Source: Deltaproteobacteria bacterium (GTDB lineage: Bacteria; Desulfobacterota; DSM-4660; Desulfatiglandales; Desulfatiglandaceae). Taken from it: a stretch of 6,667 bases of DNA. Below the pieces are notes generated by a model that saw nothing but the letters and a program-made list of their open reading frames with translations, was not told where the DNA came from and made no database searches. The stretch spans positions 1-6,667 of the forward strand of contig JABGPV010000264.1 of NCBI GenBank assembly GCA_018644785.1. The letters run 5' to 3'. Position numbers and translations under genes: made by a program. Below, one piece after another: positions 1 to 6,190 of the stretch (position 1 is its first letter; every line of letters starts with the position of its first letter).

Positions 1-214
1 CGCTGCCGAACATCTTTTTGAACTGGCGATAATAGACGCTTTCCGGAAGGTTTTGAATGGCCAGGTCGTATATGGACGTCTGAAAGCGAAGATTCGGCAG
101 CTTGGCGGCGAAACCCAGGGTCATCAGGCAGACCAGGGTCAGGACCAGGACCGGATGCCTGAGCACAAATCGAAGTTGATACCCGGAATTGAGCAAGCCC
201 ATTAGCCCTGTCAT
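1..214 (-). CDS. RND-superfamily (MMPL-like) exporter, N-terminal fragment
   Basis: The first 71 codons of a longer gene that runs off the left edge. The protein begins MTGLMGLLNSGYQLRF, followed by one strongly hydrophobic segment at about residues 20-37 (HPVLVLTLVCLMTLGFAA) and then a periplasmic-type stretch containing FQTSIYDL and ESVYYRQFKKMFGS. A basic N-terminus, a first TM helix, then 'h-x-T-S-h...YY..F...FGS' is the usual opening of COG1033-type predicted exporters of the RND superfamily (MMPL domain proteins), which move lipids or other hydrophobic molecules across the inner membrane using the proton gradient. The ATG at 212-214 lies 15 nt after the response-regulator stop and has AGGG about 6 nt upstream; a second ATG at 200-202 is possible. 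The tight spacing suggests it is the last visible gene of the ligase/kinase/regulator operon. The substrate and the exact family cannot be settled from this fragment. Confidence 0.7.
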   Translation of the reverse strand, partial: MTGLMGLLNSGYQLRFVLRHPVLVLTLVCLMTLGFAAKLPNLRFQTSIYDLAIQNLPESVYYRQFKKMFGS

Positions 215-229
215 GAAACGCCCTGCCTT

Positions 230-628
230 TTAAAGATCCGCCCCGTTTTCTCCGGACCCATTCATCAGCACCTGCTCAGCCCTTTCAAGGGCCGCATCAA
301 GGGCTTCTTTCTGGACCGGCTTATGAATGAAATCCGTTGCCTTCAAATCCAGCGCCTTCTTCTCCAGCTCCTTATCCCCGTGTCCGGTGATAACAATCAC
401 CACGGCATCCGGGGAAATCGCCTTAATCCGTTTCAGCACTTCAAAGCCATCCATACCCGGCATCTTGATGTCCGTGAACACAATGGCAGGGTTTTCCGCT
501 TCAAACACCACAATACCGTCTTCGCCGTTTTCAGCGGTCAGGACTTCAAAGCCATAGGCCTCCAGAAAGAGCTCGAACATGGCCAGTGTGGGTTTTTCAT
601 CATCAATAATCAAGACCTTATGGTTCAA
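230..628 (-). CDS. single-domain response regulator (CheY-like receiver)
   Basis: A 132-residue protein that is almost entirely one receiver domain. The acidic pocket is D9-D10 (LIIDDE), the phosphoacceptor is D53 (FTDIKMPGMDG), the switch Thr is T81 (VITGHGD), the aromatic position is F100 and the conserved Lys is K103 in HKP. About 20 residues follow the domain, too few for a DNA-binding or enzymatic output, so it probably acts by protein-protein contact or as a relay intermediate. It sits 35 nt after the histidine kinase gene, its likely phosphodonor, and 15 nt before an exporter gene. The start is TTG (626-628): it has AAGGAG at exactly 8 nt (637-642), and the next in-frame ATG (Met17) would delete the essential D9-D10 pair. 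Receiver identity is certain; the downstream partner is unknown. Confidence 0.95.
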   Translation of the reverse strand: MNHKVLIIDDEKPTLAMFELFLEAYGFEVLTAENGEDGIVVFEAENPAIVFTDIKMPGMDGFEVLKRIKAISPDAVVIVITGHGDKELEKKALDLKATDFIHKPVQKEALDAALERAEQVLMNGSGENGADL

Positions 629-666
629 ATCAATTGCTCCTTCAAATCAATTTCTACTTCAAATCA
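624..666 (-). repeat. 17-bp tandem repeat, about 2.5 copies, at kinase/regulator junction
   Basis: On the plus strand TTCAAATCAATTGCTCC (624-640) is followed at once by TTCAAATCAATTTCTAC (641-657) and a partial copy TTCAAATCA (658-666). The full copies differ at only three of 17 positions. In coding direction each unit ends TGATTTGAA. The first copy supplies the kinase TGA stop (664-666) and the last supplies the regulator TTG start (626-628). One of the base differences turns GTAG into GGAG and so creates the regulator's Shine-Dalgarno. The repeat fills the whole 35-nt gap between the genes. Confidence 0.9.
626..642 (-). promoter_or_regulatory. ribosome binding site fixing a TTG start for the response regulator
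   Basis: On the minus strand the sequence reads AAGGAG (637-642), eight bases, then TTG (626-628). No in-frame ATG or GTG lies between the Shine-Dalgarno and the receiver's first beta strand, so the TTG is the best-supported initiator. Use of TTG may keep regulator synthesis below what this strong SD would otherwise give; that last point is inference. Confidence 0.75.
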
Positions 667-2532
667 GGCACTCATGTGCGGTAACAACACCACAAATGTG
701 GAGCCGATTCCCGTTCCACTGTGAACGCGGATCTCGCCCCCGTGTTCCACCACAATTTCATAAACAATGGCCAGCCCCAGGCCCATACCCTTTCCCACTT
801 CCTTGGTGGTGAAAAAGGGCTCAAAAATCTTGTCCCGGGCATAACGGGATATCCCCACCCCCGTATCCGAAACCGCTACCGCCACCCACCCCTTTTGTGA
901 AAATGAGCGAATACTGATCCGGGCCTTAACGCCTTGATGAAAGGTTTCCCGCTTCTGGACAATGGCATCACGCCCATTGCTCAGAAGATTGAAAAATACC
1001 TGTTCCAGGCGGTTGTTACTGGCGCGGACCGGCGGAATTTTTTCCCCCGGAAGAAACCTCAACGCAATATTCTGAAGCTTCAACTGCTGACCGAAAATCT
1101 TTACAACATTCATAACGGGGTCGTTAATGACAACCTTCTCCCGGCTGAAATCCGCTTTTCTGGCAAATTCCCGAAGCCGTGTGATGATTTCCGAGGCCCT
1201 TCCTACCTGGGCGCTCACCTCTTTGGCCACCTGCGCCAGTTTCTCCGGCGAGATTACCCGGCCTTTTTCCAGCATCAAAATCAAAAAATCGTTTCCCATC
1301 TTGATGGCATTCAACGGCTGATTGAGTTCGTGCGCCATTCCCGCAGACATTTCCCCCAGGCTCTTCATTTTGCTGGCCTGAATCAATTGCGCGTCCGTTT
1401 CCATGCTTTCCGTCACATCGTTGGTGGCCAGAATAATGACTTCCCGGTCCTGGTACGTCCCCGGACAGGCCCGCACATTCACGTAAAAGGGCCGATTCCC
1501 TTTTCGGTGGTGCCGTGCCCTGTAGCTCAGCATACACATGCCGGCCACGGCCTTTTCTCCTGATGCCACATCTTCCCAATCCCCGTATTCGAAAGTTCCC
1601 AGGTCTTCAAATGGCCGGTTGATCAATTCCTCCCGGGTATACCCGTAAGTTTCGGCTGCCGCAGGATTGGCATCCAGTATTATAAACCTGTTGCGGCTGA
1701 CCACAAACACCGGGTTGGGACCGCTGTCAAAAAGAGAGCGGTATTTCGCCTCGCTTTCCTTAAGCTGCTCACGGGAGGCGCGGATGGATGCGGTCATGTG
1801 ATTGAAAGCATCGGCCAGTTGTTCGATTTCATCGCCCCGAAAGCGTTTGCCCGCACTGAAAGCGGTAAAATCCGCCGGTTCCTCCTCCAGATTACCCCGG
1901 CTTATATCTTTCGCCCTTCGAATGAGTTCTCCCATGGGCCGGGTGATGTATCCGGAAAGCCAGCGGGCAATGCCGAAAAAAATGATGACAATGACGGAGA
2001 TAAACCCCAGGAAAGTGATACGAAGCCGACTGACAATCTCATCAATATACCCTTTTCGCAACCCCACGTGGACAACACCGATTTTCGACCCGCCCTCTTC
2101 CACGGGAAACGTGATATCATAAGCAGATTTATCGCCGAAAGAAACTGCTTCAATACCTTGGGTCCGCCCGGGGTCCAACCGTTCCGCATCAAGCATCGCT
2201 TCGGGAAAACCGCTTGAAAAGGTATGGCCCAGAACTTTTCCCTCCAGGTCCAGAACAAACATGTAGGAAATGAGCGACTCACGGTTTCCAAGCCGGGAGG
2301 CGTCGAAAAGCACCCGGCTCAATGCTTCCCTGTTTGCTGTGAGGACATGGGTTCCGCTCTCTTCCGCAACATCTTGAGCAATACCCACCCCCCGCTGTTC
2401 CATTCGCGTGATGAGACTTGAAACCAGCACCCATCGGGCCACCAGAGCAATACCAACGCTCACAAGCAAAATCACCGCCACGGAGGCAAAAAATATCTTG
2501 TTTTTGTGGCTCAATCGGTTCAGCAGAATCAT
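664..2532 (-). CDS. membrane sensor histidine kinase (TM-periplasmic-TM-HAMP-PAS-HisKA-HATPase)
   Basis: A 622-residue hybrid-free sensor kinase. TM1 is at about 14-37 and TM2 at about 173-191; the roughly 135 residues between them form a periplasmic sensor that resembles a Cache-like fold (YMFVLDLEGKVLGHTF, then YDITFPV), though the ligand cannot be read from it. HAMP follows at 192-250 (P199, DEIEQL), then PAS at about 262-380 (FVVSRNRFIILDANPAAAE). HisKA carries the phosphorylated H401 in AGMAHELNQPLNAI. The ATPase domain has an N box with N519 (NLLSNGRDAI, Gly where Ala is usual), G1 DTGVGI (556-561), F box FEPFFTTK and G2 GMGLGLAI. It should phosphorylate the lone receiver encoded next. 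The ATG lies 7 nt after the ligase stop and its SD (GAGGG, 2537-2541) overlaps that TGA, suggesting translational coupling. Confidence 0.95.
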   Translation of the reverse strand: MILLNRLSHKNKIFFASVAVILLVSVGIALVARWVLVSSLITRMEQRGVGIAQDVAEESGTHVLTANREALSRVLFDASRLGNRESLISYMFVLDLEGKVLGHTFSSGFPEAMLDAERLDPGRTQGIEAVSFGDKSAYDITFPVEEGGSKIGVVHVGLRKGYIDEIVSRLRITFLGFISVIVIIFFGIARWLSGYITRPMGELIRRAKDISRGNLEEEPADFTAFSAGKRFRGDEIEQLADAFNHMTASIRASREQLKESEAKYRSLFDSGPNPVFVVSRNRFIILDANPAAAETYGYTREELINRPFEDLGTFEYGDWEDVASGEKAVAGMCMLSYRARHHRKGNRPFYVNVRACPGTYQDREVIILATNDVTESMETDAQLIQASKMKSLGEMSAGMAHELNQPLNAIKMGNDFLILMLEKGRVISPEKLAQVAKEVSAQVGRASEIITRLREFARKADFSREKVVINDPVMNVVKIFGQQLKLQNIALRFLPGEKIPPVRASNNRLEQVFFNLLSNGRDAIVQKRETFHQGVKARISIRSFSQKGWVAVAVSDTGVGISRYARDKIFEPFFTTKEVGKGMGLGLAIVYEIVVEHGGEIRVHSGTGIGSTFVVLLPHMSA

Positions 2533-2539
2533 GGAACCC

Positions 2540-4123
2540 TCAAGGTGTATCCTTCTTAAGTTCTTTTTCGGCCATGGCGGTTAAAACAAATTTCTGAACT
2601 TTCCCGCTACGCGTCATGGGGAAATCGTTCACGATTTTGAAATGACGCGGCCGCATCCCTTCCGCCACATGAACATTTGAAAAAGCCACCAGATCCCGCT
2701 CATCCACTTGAACGTTTTCTTTCAGCTTGACCCAGGCGACCACCTCCTGCCCCTTTTCCAGGTGAGACACACCGAACACCTGCACTTCCGACACATCCGG
2801 GTGCTGGTAAAGACATTCCTCCACTTCCACGGGATAAATCTCAATATCATCCCTCACAATTACATCTTTCAAACGACCGGTTATTTTGAAATACCCGTGT
2901 TCATCCATTTCCCCCAAATCACCCGAATGGAACCATCCGTCCCGATCAACCGCTGCAGCCGTGGCCCCCGGCATGCGATAATATTCCTGCATGAGAAACC
3001 CTCGGGTGCAGAGTTCCCCTTGTGTATGGGGGGCAAGGTCTTCACCCGTCCGGGGATCCACAATTTTCACCTCATTACACGGTAGCGGAGTCCCGATGGT
3101 TCCCACCCGCAGGGAGAGGGGATCATCGGGGTGGGTCATGGTAATCCATGAAGAGGTTTCGGTAATGCCGTAAGCCACCGTGAGGTCGGAAACCCCGATT
3201 TCTTCCACCAGCCGCTTCATGAGTTCCATGGGACAGGGGGCTCCGCCCACAATGCCAGTACGAACCGTGCCCCACCGGTCTTTTGTGAAAGCATGGTGCT
3301 CCAGAAGCGCGATAAACATGGCGGGAGATCCATAAATGGCGGTACACTCCTCACTGAAAACAGTATTGAGCACCTTGACCGGATCGAAGGTCTCGGAAGG
3401 CACAACCAGGGCCGCCCCGCGTATAAGACCGGAGAGGGCAATACACGTATTGCCGAACATGTGAAAAAGCGGGAAAAACAGGCAGAGACGGTCTGCTTCG
3501 GTAATTTTCTGCCGCTCGGTGGAACAGAGCGATTTGTTGATTAACCCCAGGTGATCCACCACTACCCCTTTGGGTTTGCCCGTCGTACCCGAGGTGTACA
3601 TGATGGCCACGGGATCCTGGGGGCGAACAGCTGCCACCATTTGCCGGATCTTTTCAGGTTTCACCGTTTCCCCCCTGCTGATCAGTTCCAGCCAGGGAAT
3701 CCCAACCGCCGCGGGTCCGGGGGAGATCACAATGATGTTTTCAAGGGAGGGGATTTCAATTACAGAGGTCTCTTCCGCCAACTCCCCTGAAACCATTAAG
3801 GCCTCGCATTCCGCCTGTTCCAGGATGTATTTCAGGTCCTCAGGAGCGGCCCCCGGATCAACGGGAACAAAGACAGCACCCAATTTCGCTATGGCCAGCA
3901 TGGAAATGAGCCACTCCGGAATATTGGCCGCCCATATGGCCACATGATCGCCCCGTTTGACCCCCAGGCCCGCCAGACCGAAAACCACCTGATCCACCTG
4001 CCATGAGAGCAGTTGATAGGTATACCGGGTCCCCTTTTCCCTATGAATCAGCGCATCGCGTTCGGGGTAGCGCTCTGCTATCGTTTCCAGCATCCCGCCG
4101 ATGGTGTCGTTAATCATTTCCAT
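2540..4123 (-). CDS. AMP-forming acyl-CoA synthetase/ligase (FadD-like, ANL superfamily)
   Basis: A 527-residue adenylate-forming enzyme, full length for a medium- or long-chain acyl-CoA synthetase. It should activate a carboxylic acid with ATP to an acyl-AMP and pass it to CoA. Visible motifs are the P-loop YTSGTTGKPKG (176-186), FFPLFHMFG (216-224), A5 YGITETS (318-324), A7 WFHSGDLG with D402, A8 GRLKD (416-420) and the C-terminal catalytic K508 in TRSGKVQK. A8 is odd: the nearly invariant glycine after GRxK is D426 (VRDDIEIYP), which may affect the thioester-forming conformation. No signal peptide or TM segment is visible, so it is probably cytosolic. ATG 4121-4123 has AAGGAG at 8 nt (4132-4137). 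It is 7 nt upstream of the kinase gene, in the same operon. The acid substrate cannot be assigned. Confidence 0.92.
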   Translation of the reverse strand: MEMINDTIGGMLETIAERYPERDALIHREKGTRYTYQLLSWQVDQVVFGLAGLGVKRGDHVAIWAANIPEWLISMLAIAKLGAVFVPVDPGAAPEDLKYILEQAECEALMVSGELAEETSVIEIPSLENIIVISPGPAAVGIPWLELISRGETVKPEKIRQMVAAVRPQDPVAIMYTSGTTGKPKGVVVDHLGLINKSLCSTERQKITEADRLCLFFPLFHMFGNTCIALSGLIRGAALVVPSETFDPVKVLNTVFSEECTAIYGSPAMFIALLEHHAFTKDRWGTVRTGIVGGAPCPMELMKRLVEEIGVSDLTVAYGITETSSWITMTHPDDPLSLRVGTIGTPLPCNEVKIVDPRTGEDLAPHTQGELCTRGFLMQEYYRMPGATAAAVDRDGWFHSGDLGEMDEHGYFKITGRLKDVIVRDDIEIYPVEVEECLYQHPDVSEVQVFGVSHLEKGQEVVAWVKLKENVQVDERDLVAFSNVHVAEGMRPRHFKIVNDFPMTRSGKVQKFVLTAMAEKELKKDTP

Positions 4124-4188
4124 GATGCCGTCTCCTTTTTTGAGGTATACCCAGTACCCCTTTCATTTAATCCGAGTCCAATACAAGG

Positions 4189-5346
4189 TCAACTGTTTTC
4201 CCGCTTTCCATGCACCAGATCGATCACCGTGACTTCCGGGGGCGCCAGGAACCGCATGGGCGGCCCCCATGTGCCGGAACCGGGATTCACATACAGAAAG
4301 CCGCCCGTTGCCAGTTCAAGTAGTCCCGCATCGATGGGGTACAACATCTTGATGAGCAGGGTGAAAGGGAAAATCTGCCCCCGATGGGTATGCCCGGATA
4401 ATTGCAGATCAAACAGGCCCTTTGACGCCTCATCCAAGAGTGGCCGGTGTTTTAAAACCACCACGAACCGATCCGTCGGCCATTTCGAAAGCAACTGTTT
4501 TTCCGGTAACTTTCCGTAATGGCCGAACCGGTTAGCCGTTAGATCATCCACACCTGCGATGACCAGAATACCGGGAATATCAAAGGTCTCATTGATCAAC
4601 AGGGTCAATCCGGCTGTTTTACAGAATTTTCGGGCTCTTTCGATTCCCACATAGTATTCGTGGTTTCCGTTGACGGCATATTTCCCATAGGGCGGTTTGA
4701 TCTCCTGAAATTCCGCTGCCAGATCTTCGATACCATCGACCTGTCCGTCCAGCAGGTCGCCGGTGGAAACCAGGATATCCGGTTTGGCAGCACGCACCAC
4801 GTTCAGGATACGTAAAAGCTGCTTTCTTCCCATGATCAGCCCCAGATGCACATCAGAAATCTGAACAATCCTGAATCGACCCACTTCTTTCGGGATTTTG
4901 GGAGATTTTATGACAATATGTTCTGTCTGAATGCTAATGGCCTCGATCTGGGCATACACGCCTAAAACAAAAGCCGTCCCCAGACAAAGGAAAAAAACGG
5001 CTTTTGGAGAGAGCTTCCCGTTAATTGAGCGACGTCCGGTCGCCAGGGACACCAGAAAAACAACTCCCCGGTAAATATCCAGGAACAATGCCGCCGCAAC
5101 AAAGAGAAACAGGAAGCCCATCCAGGTGTAACCCACATACGCCAACACCCGGGCCAGGGACTCCATTCCCTGCCGCTCAACCATACGGACCAGGATGGGA
5201 CAAACGACCATCCCCCCCATGAACAGACCCAAGGGGACTGCCACCCCTTTGTGAAATTGAAATGCCCGCCTGGCCATCCAGAAGGCAAGGAAATGAAGAG
5301 ATCCGTAGAGGGTAATGAAAACACTTAGAAAAATGGTCATTCGCAC
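4189..5346 (-). CDS. membrane-anchored metallophosphoesterase (YkuE/YaeI type)
   Basis: A 385-residue protein with a hydrophobic N-terminal half of about four TM segments (roughly 3-25, 35-55, 73-99, 114-134) and a calcineurin-like phosphoesterase domain from about 157. All dinuclear-metal ligands are visible: D165 and H167 (ISDVHLG), D197 (TGDLLDG), N228-H229 (NGNHEYY), H300 (LKHRP), and H319 and H321 (SGHTHRGQ, Arg replacing the common Gly). The C-terminus (YVNPGSGTWGPPMRFLAPPEVTVIDL type ending) matches the YkuE/YaeI subgroup, whose members are phosphodiesterases or phosphatases at the membrane; some relatives act on lipid A precursors, but the substrate here is unknown. GTG at 5344-5346 has AAGGTG 7 nt upstream; the ATG at 5338-5340 has poorer spacing (13 nt). 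It lies 47 nt after vapC and 65 nt before the ligase. Confidence 0.9.
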   Translation of the reverse strand: MRMTIFLSVFITLYGSLHFLAFWMARRAFQFHKGVAVPLGLFMGGMVVCPILVRMVERQGMESLARVLAYVGYTWMGFLFLFVAAALFLDIYRGVVFLVSLATGRRSINGKLSPKAVFFLCLGTAFVLGVYAQIEAISIQTEHIVIKSPKIPKEVGRFRIVQISDVHLGLIMGRKQLLRILNVVRAAKPDILVSTGDLLDGQVDGIEDLAAEFQEIKPPYGKYAVNGNHEYYVGIERARKFCKTAGLTLLINETFDIPGILVIAGVDDLTANRFGHYGKLPEKQLLSKWPTDRFVVVLKHRPLLDEASKGLFDLQLSGHTHRGQIFPFTLLIKMLYPIDAGLLELATGGFLYVNPGSGTWGPPMRFLAPPEVTVIDLVHGKRENS

Positions 5347-5352
5347 TGACAG

Positions 5353-5382
5353 ACACCTTTTTTAAAATTTCGGGAGAGGTGT
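5353..5382. repeat. 6-bp inverted repeat that pairs with the metallophosphoesterase SD
   Basis: ACACCT (5353-5358) and AGGTGT (5377-5382) are perfect inverted copies with an 18-base AT-rich loop, lying in the 47-nt gap between vapC and the metallophosphoesterase gene. In the minus-strand transcript the arm nearest the gene holds the AAGGTG Shine-Dalgarno (5354-5359). No T-run follows on the minus strand, so it is not a standard terminator. A short stem with a long loop can arise by chance. Confidence 0.4.
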
Positions 5383-5393
5383 TTATTGAATAA

Positions 5394-5792
5394 TCAGGTC
5401 CTGGACCAGTTTTCCATTTTCAAGCCATCGATCCGCCCAAAATGCTTTTCGTTATTGGTAACGATGGTCAGGTTATGGGACATGGCGGTTGAGGCCAGGA
5501 TGAGATCAAAATCATCCAGCGGCTTTCCAGTCTTTTCGAGACCTGATTTCAACACACCGAAGATCTCAACCAGTTCCCGGCTGACAGGTATGATTTCAAA
5601 TGTGTTTTCAATTGTTTTTATTTTTACGAGATTGTTGGCAATCTTTTTGGATTTATAGGCGCCATAATACAACTCCATCAGGGTGATGGCACTTATTTTG
5701 ATGGGGTCGTGGAGGTGGCGTCTAAGATTCCGGCGTACAGCTTCATGGGCTTTCAAGCTGTAAATGATCATGTCGGTATCAAGCAGATACAT
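5394..5792 (-). CDS. vapC: VapC-family PIN-domain ribonuclease toxin
   Basis: A 132-residue PIN-domain protein, the usual VapC length. It begins MYLLDTDMIIY with catalytic D5, has E40 in ITLMELYYG and D96 in DDFDLILASTAM, and ends with TIVTNNEKHFGRI, where N113-N114 occupy the fourth active-site region. These acidic residues bind Mg2+ for RNA cleavage; known VapC targets are initiator tRNA, other tRNAs or the 23S sarcin-ricin loop, but the target here cannot be told. I place the start at ATG 5790-5792, one base after the vapB TAA, with GGTGGG (5800-5805) 7 nt upstream. A GTG at 5802-5804 would add four residues but falls inside that SD. Parts of the gene are markedly AT-rich (18 G+C of 60 bases at 5581-5640), unlike the neighbours, which suggests horizontal acquisition. 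Partner: VapB directly upstream. Confidence 0.93.
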   Translation of the reverse strand: MYLLDTDMIIYSLKAHEAVRRNLRRHLHDPIKISAITLMELYYGAYKSKKIANNLVKIKTIENTFEIIPVSRELVEIFGVLKSGLEKTGKPLDDFDLILASTAMSHNLTIVTNNEKHFGRIDGLKMENWSRT

Positions 5793-5793
5793 T

Positions 5794-6066
5794 TTAGAAC
5801 CCACCGGATAATTTTTTGGAGTTTAACCGATCCCTTTTAATATCATCAATGATTTCTTCAGGATCTCTATCATCCTGCCAGGAGCCGCCCAGGTCCAGAA
5901 GAACCTGCGCCGGTGGTTTCGCTGCACCTTTCATTTTTCCTCCGGCAAGGTAACCTTTCAATAAGTAAAGAACCTGCTGGCTTATGGATCGGTTTTCCGA
6001 ATCTGCCAGGGCCTTTATCCGACCATAGAACTCCTCGTCTATATTCTTGATCTGCAAATTCGCCAT
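5794..6066 (-). CDS. vapB: VapB-type ribbon-helix-helix antitoxin
   Basis: A 90-residue protein that starts MANLQIKNIDEEFYGRIKAL and continues with SENRSISQQVLYLLKGYL, a typical beta-alpha-alpha ribbon-helix-helix DNA-binding domain of the FitA/Arc-like type (about residues 1-40). After a flexible linker (AGGKMKGAAKPPAQ) comes an acidic tail, LGGSWQDDRDPEEIIDDI then KRDRLNSKK, in the place where VapB/FitA proteins wrap around the PIN toxin and insert basic residues near its active site. It should neutralise VapC and repress its own promoter. ATG at 6064-6066 is chosen because GGAGG (6075-6079) lies 8 nt upstream. The earlier ATG at 6079-6081 would add MEVRF, but it overlaps that SD. Confidence 0.92.
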   Translation of the reverse strand: MANLQIKNIDEEFYGRIKALADSENRSISQQVLYLLKGYLAGGKMKGAAKPPAQVLLDLGGSWQDDRDPEEIIDDIKRDRLNSKKLSGGF

Positions 6067-6085
6067 AAAACGCACCTCCATGCAC

Positions 6086-6115
6086 TTTTCATGAAATACT
6101 ACTCCTTTTTCATGA
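6086..6115. promoter_or_regulatory. candidate VapB operator: paired TCATGA palindromes
   Basis: TTTTCATGA occurs at 6086-6094 and again at 6107-6115, exactly 21 bp apart, which puts two identical sites on one face of the helix two turns apart. The core TCATGA is itself palindromic, as expected for half-sites of a ribbon-helix-helix dimer. The upstream copy overlaps the proposed -10 and the downstream copy lies between it and the vapB SD. Binding of VapB or VapBC here is inference. Confidence 0.5.
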
Positions 6116-6140
6116 TAAGCACAACAGGTTTTTCATTTAA
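6112..6140 (-). promoter_or_regulatory. candidate sigma-70 promoter for vapBC
   Basis: On the minus strand TTAAAT (6135-6140, three of six matches to the -35 consensus) is separated by 17 bp from TATCAT (6112-6117, five of six to the -10). It is 46 nt upstream of the vapB ATG in an AT-rich gap. An alternative pair, TTGTGC with TAGTAT at 17 bp, sits slightly closer to the gene. Weak by sequence alone; its overlap with the TCATGA palindrome strengthens the case a little. Confidence 0.35.
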
Positions 6141-6190
6141 CAAGTGTCCATCCAAATCACCTGGTTTTGGGAAAACGAGCAGATTGCCGC

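Noticed and set aside
934..1563. Long plus-strand open frame (209 codons) opposite the histidine kinase
   Set aside because: It is antisense to HisKA/ATPase motifs that are intact on the other strand, shows no recognisable domain and lacks a convincing ribosome binding site.
1124..1579. Minus-strand 151-codon frame inside the kinase gene, in another frame
   Set aside because: A frame shadow: Gly/Arg-rich composition and no domain, while the kinase frame is uninterrupted.
4143..4150. GGTATACC palindrome between the metallophosphoesterase and ligase genes as an operator or promoter
   Set aside because: Eight bases only, a single copy, and no -35/-10 pair with acceptable spacing around it.
4013..4519. 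Plus-strand open frame of 168 codons spanning the ligase/metallophosphoesterase boundary
   Set aside because: It overlaps the ends of two well-supported genes and their intergenic SD, and its protein resembles no family I recognise.
6151..6169. Possible hairpin CCAAA...TTTGG after the RND stop as a terminator
   Set aside because: Only a 5-bp stem, not GC-rich, and no T-run follows on the minus strand.
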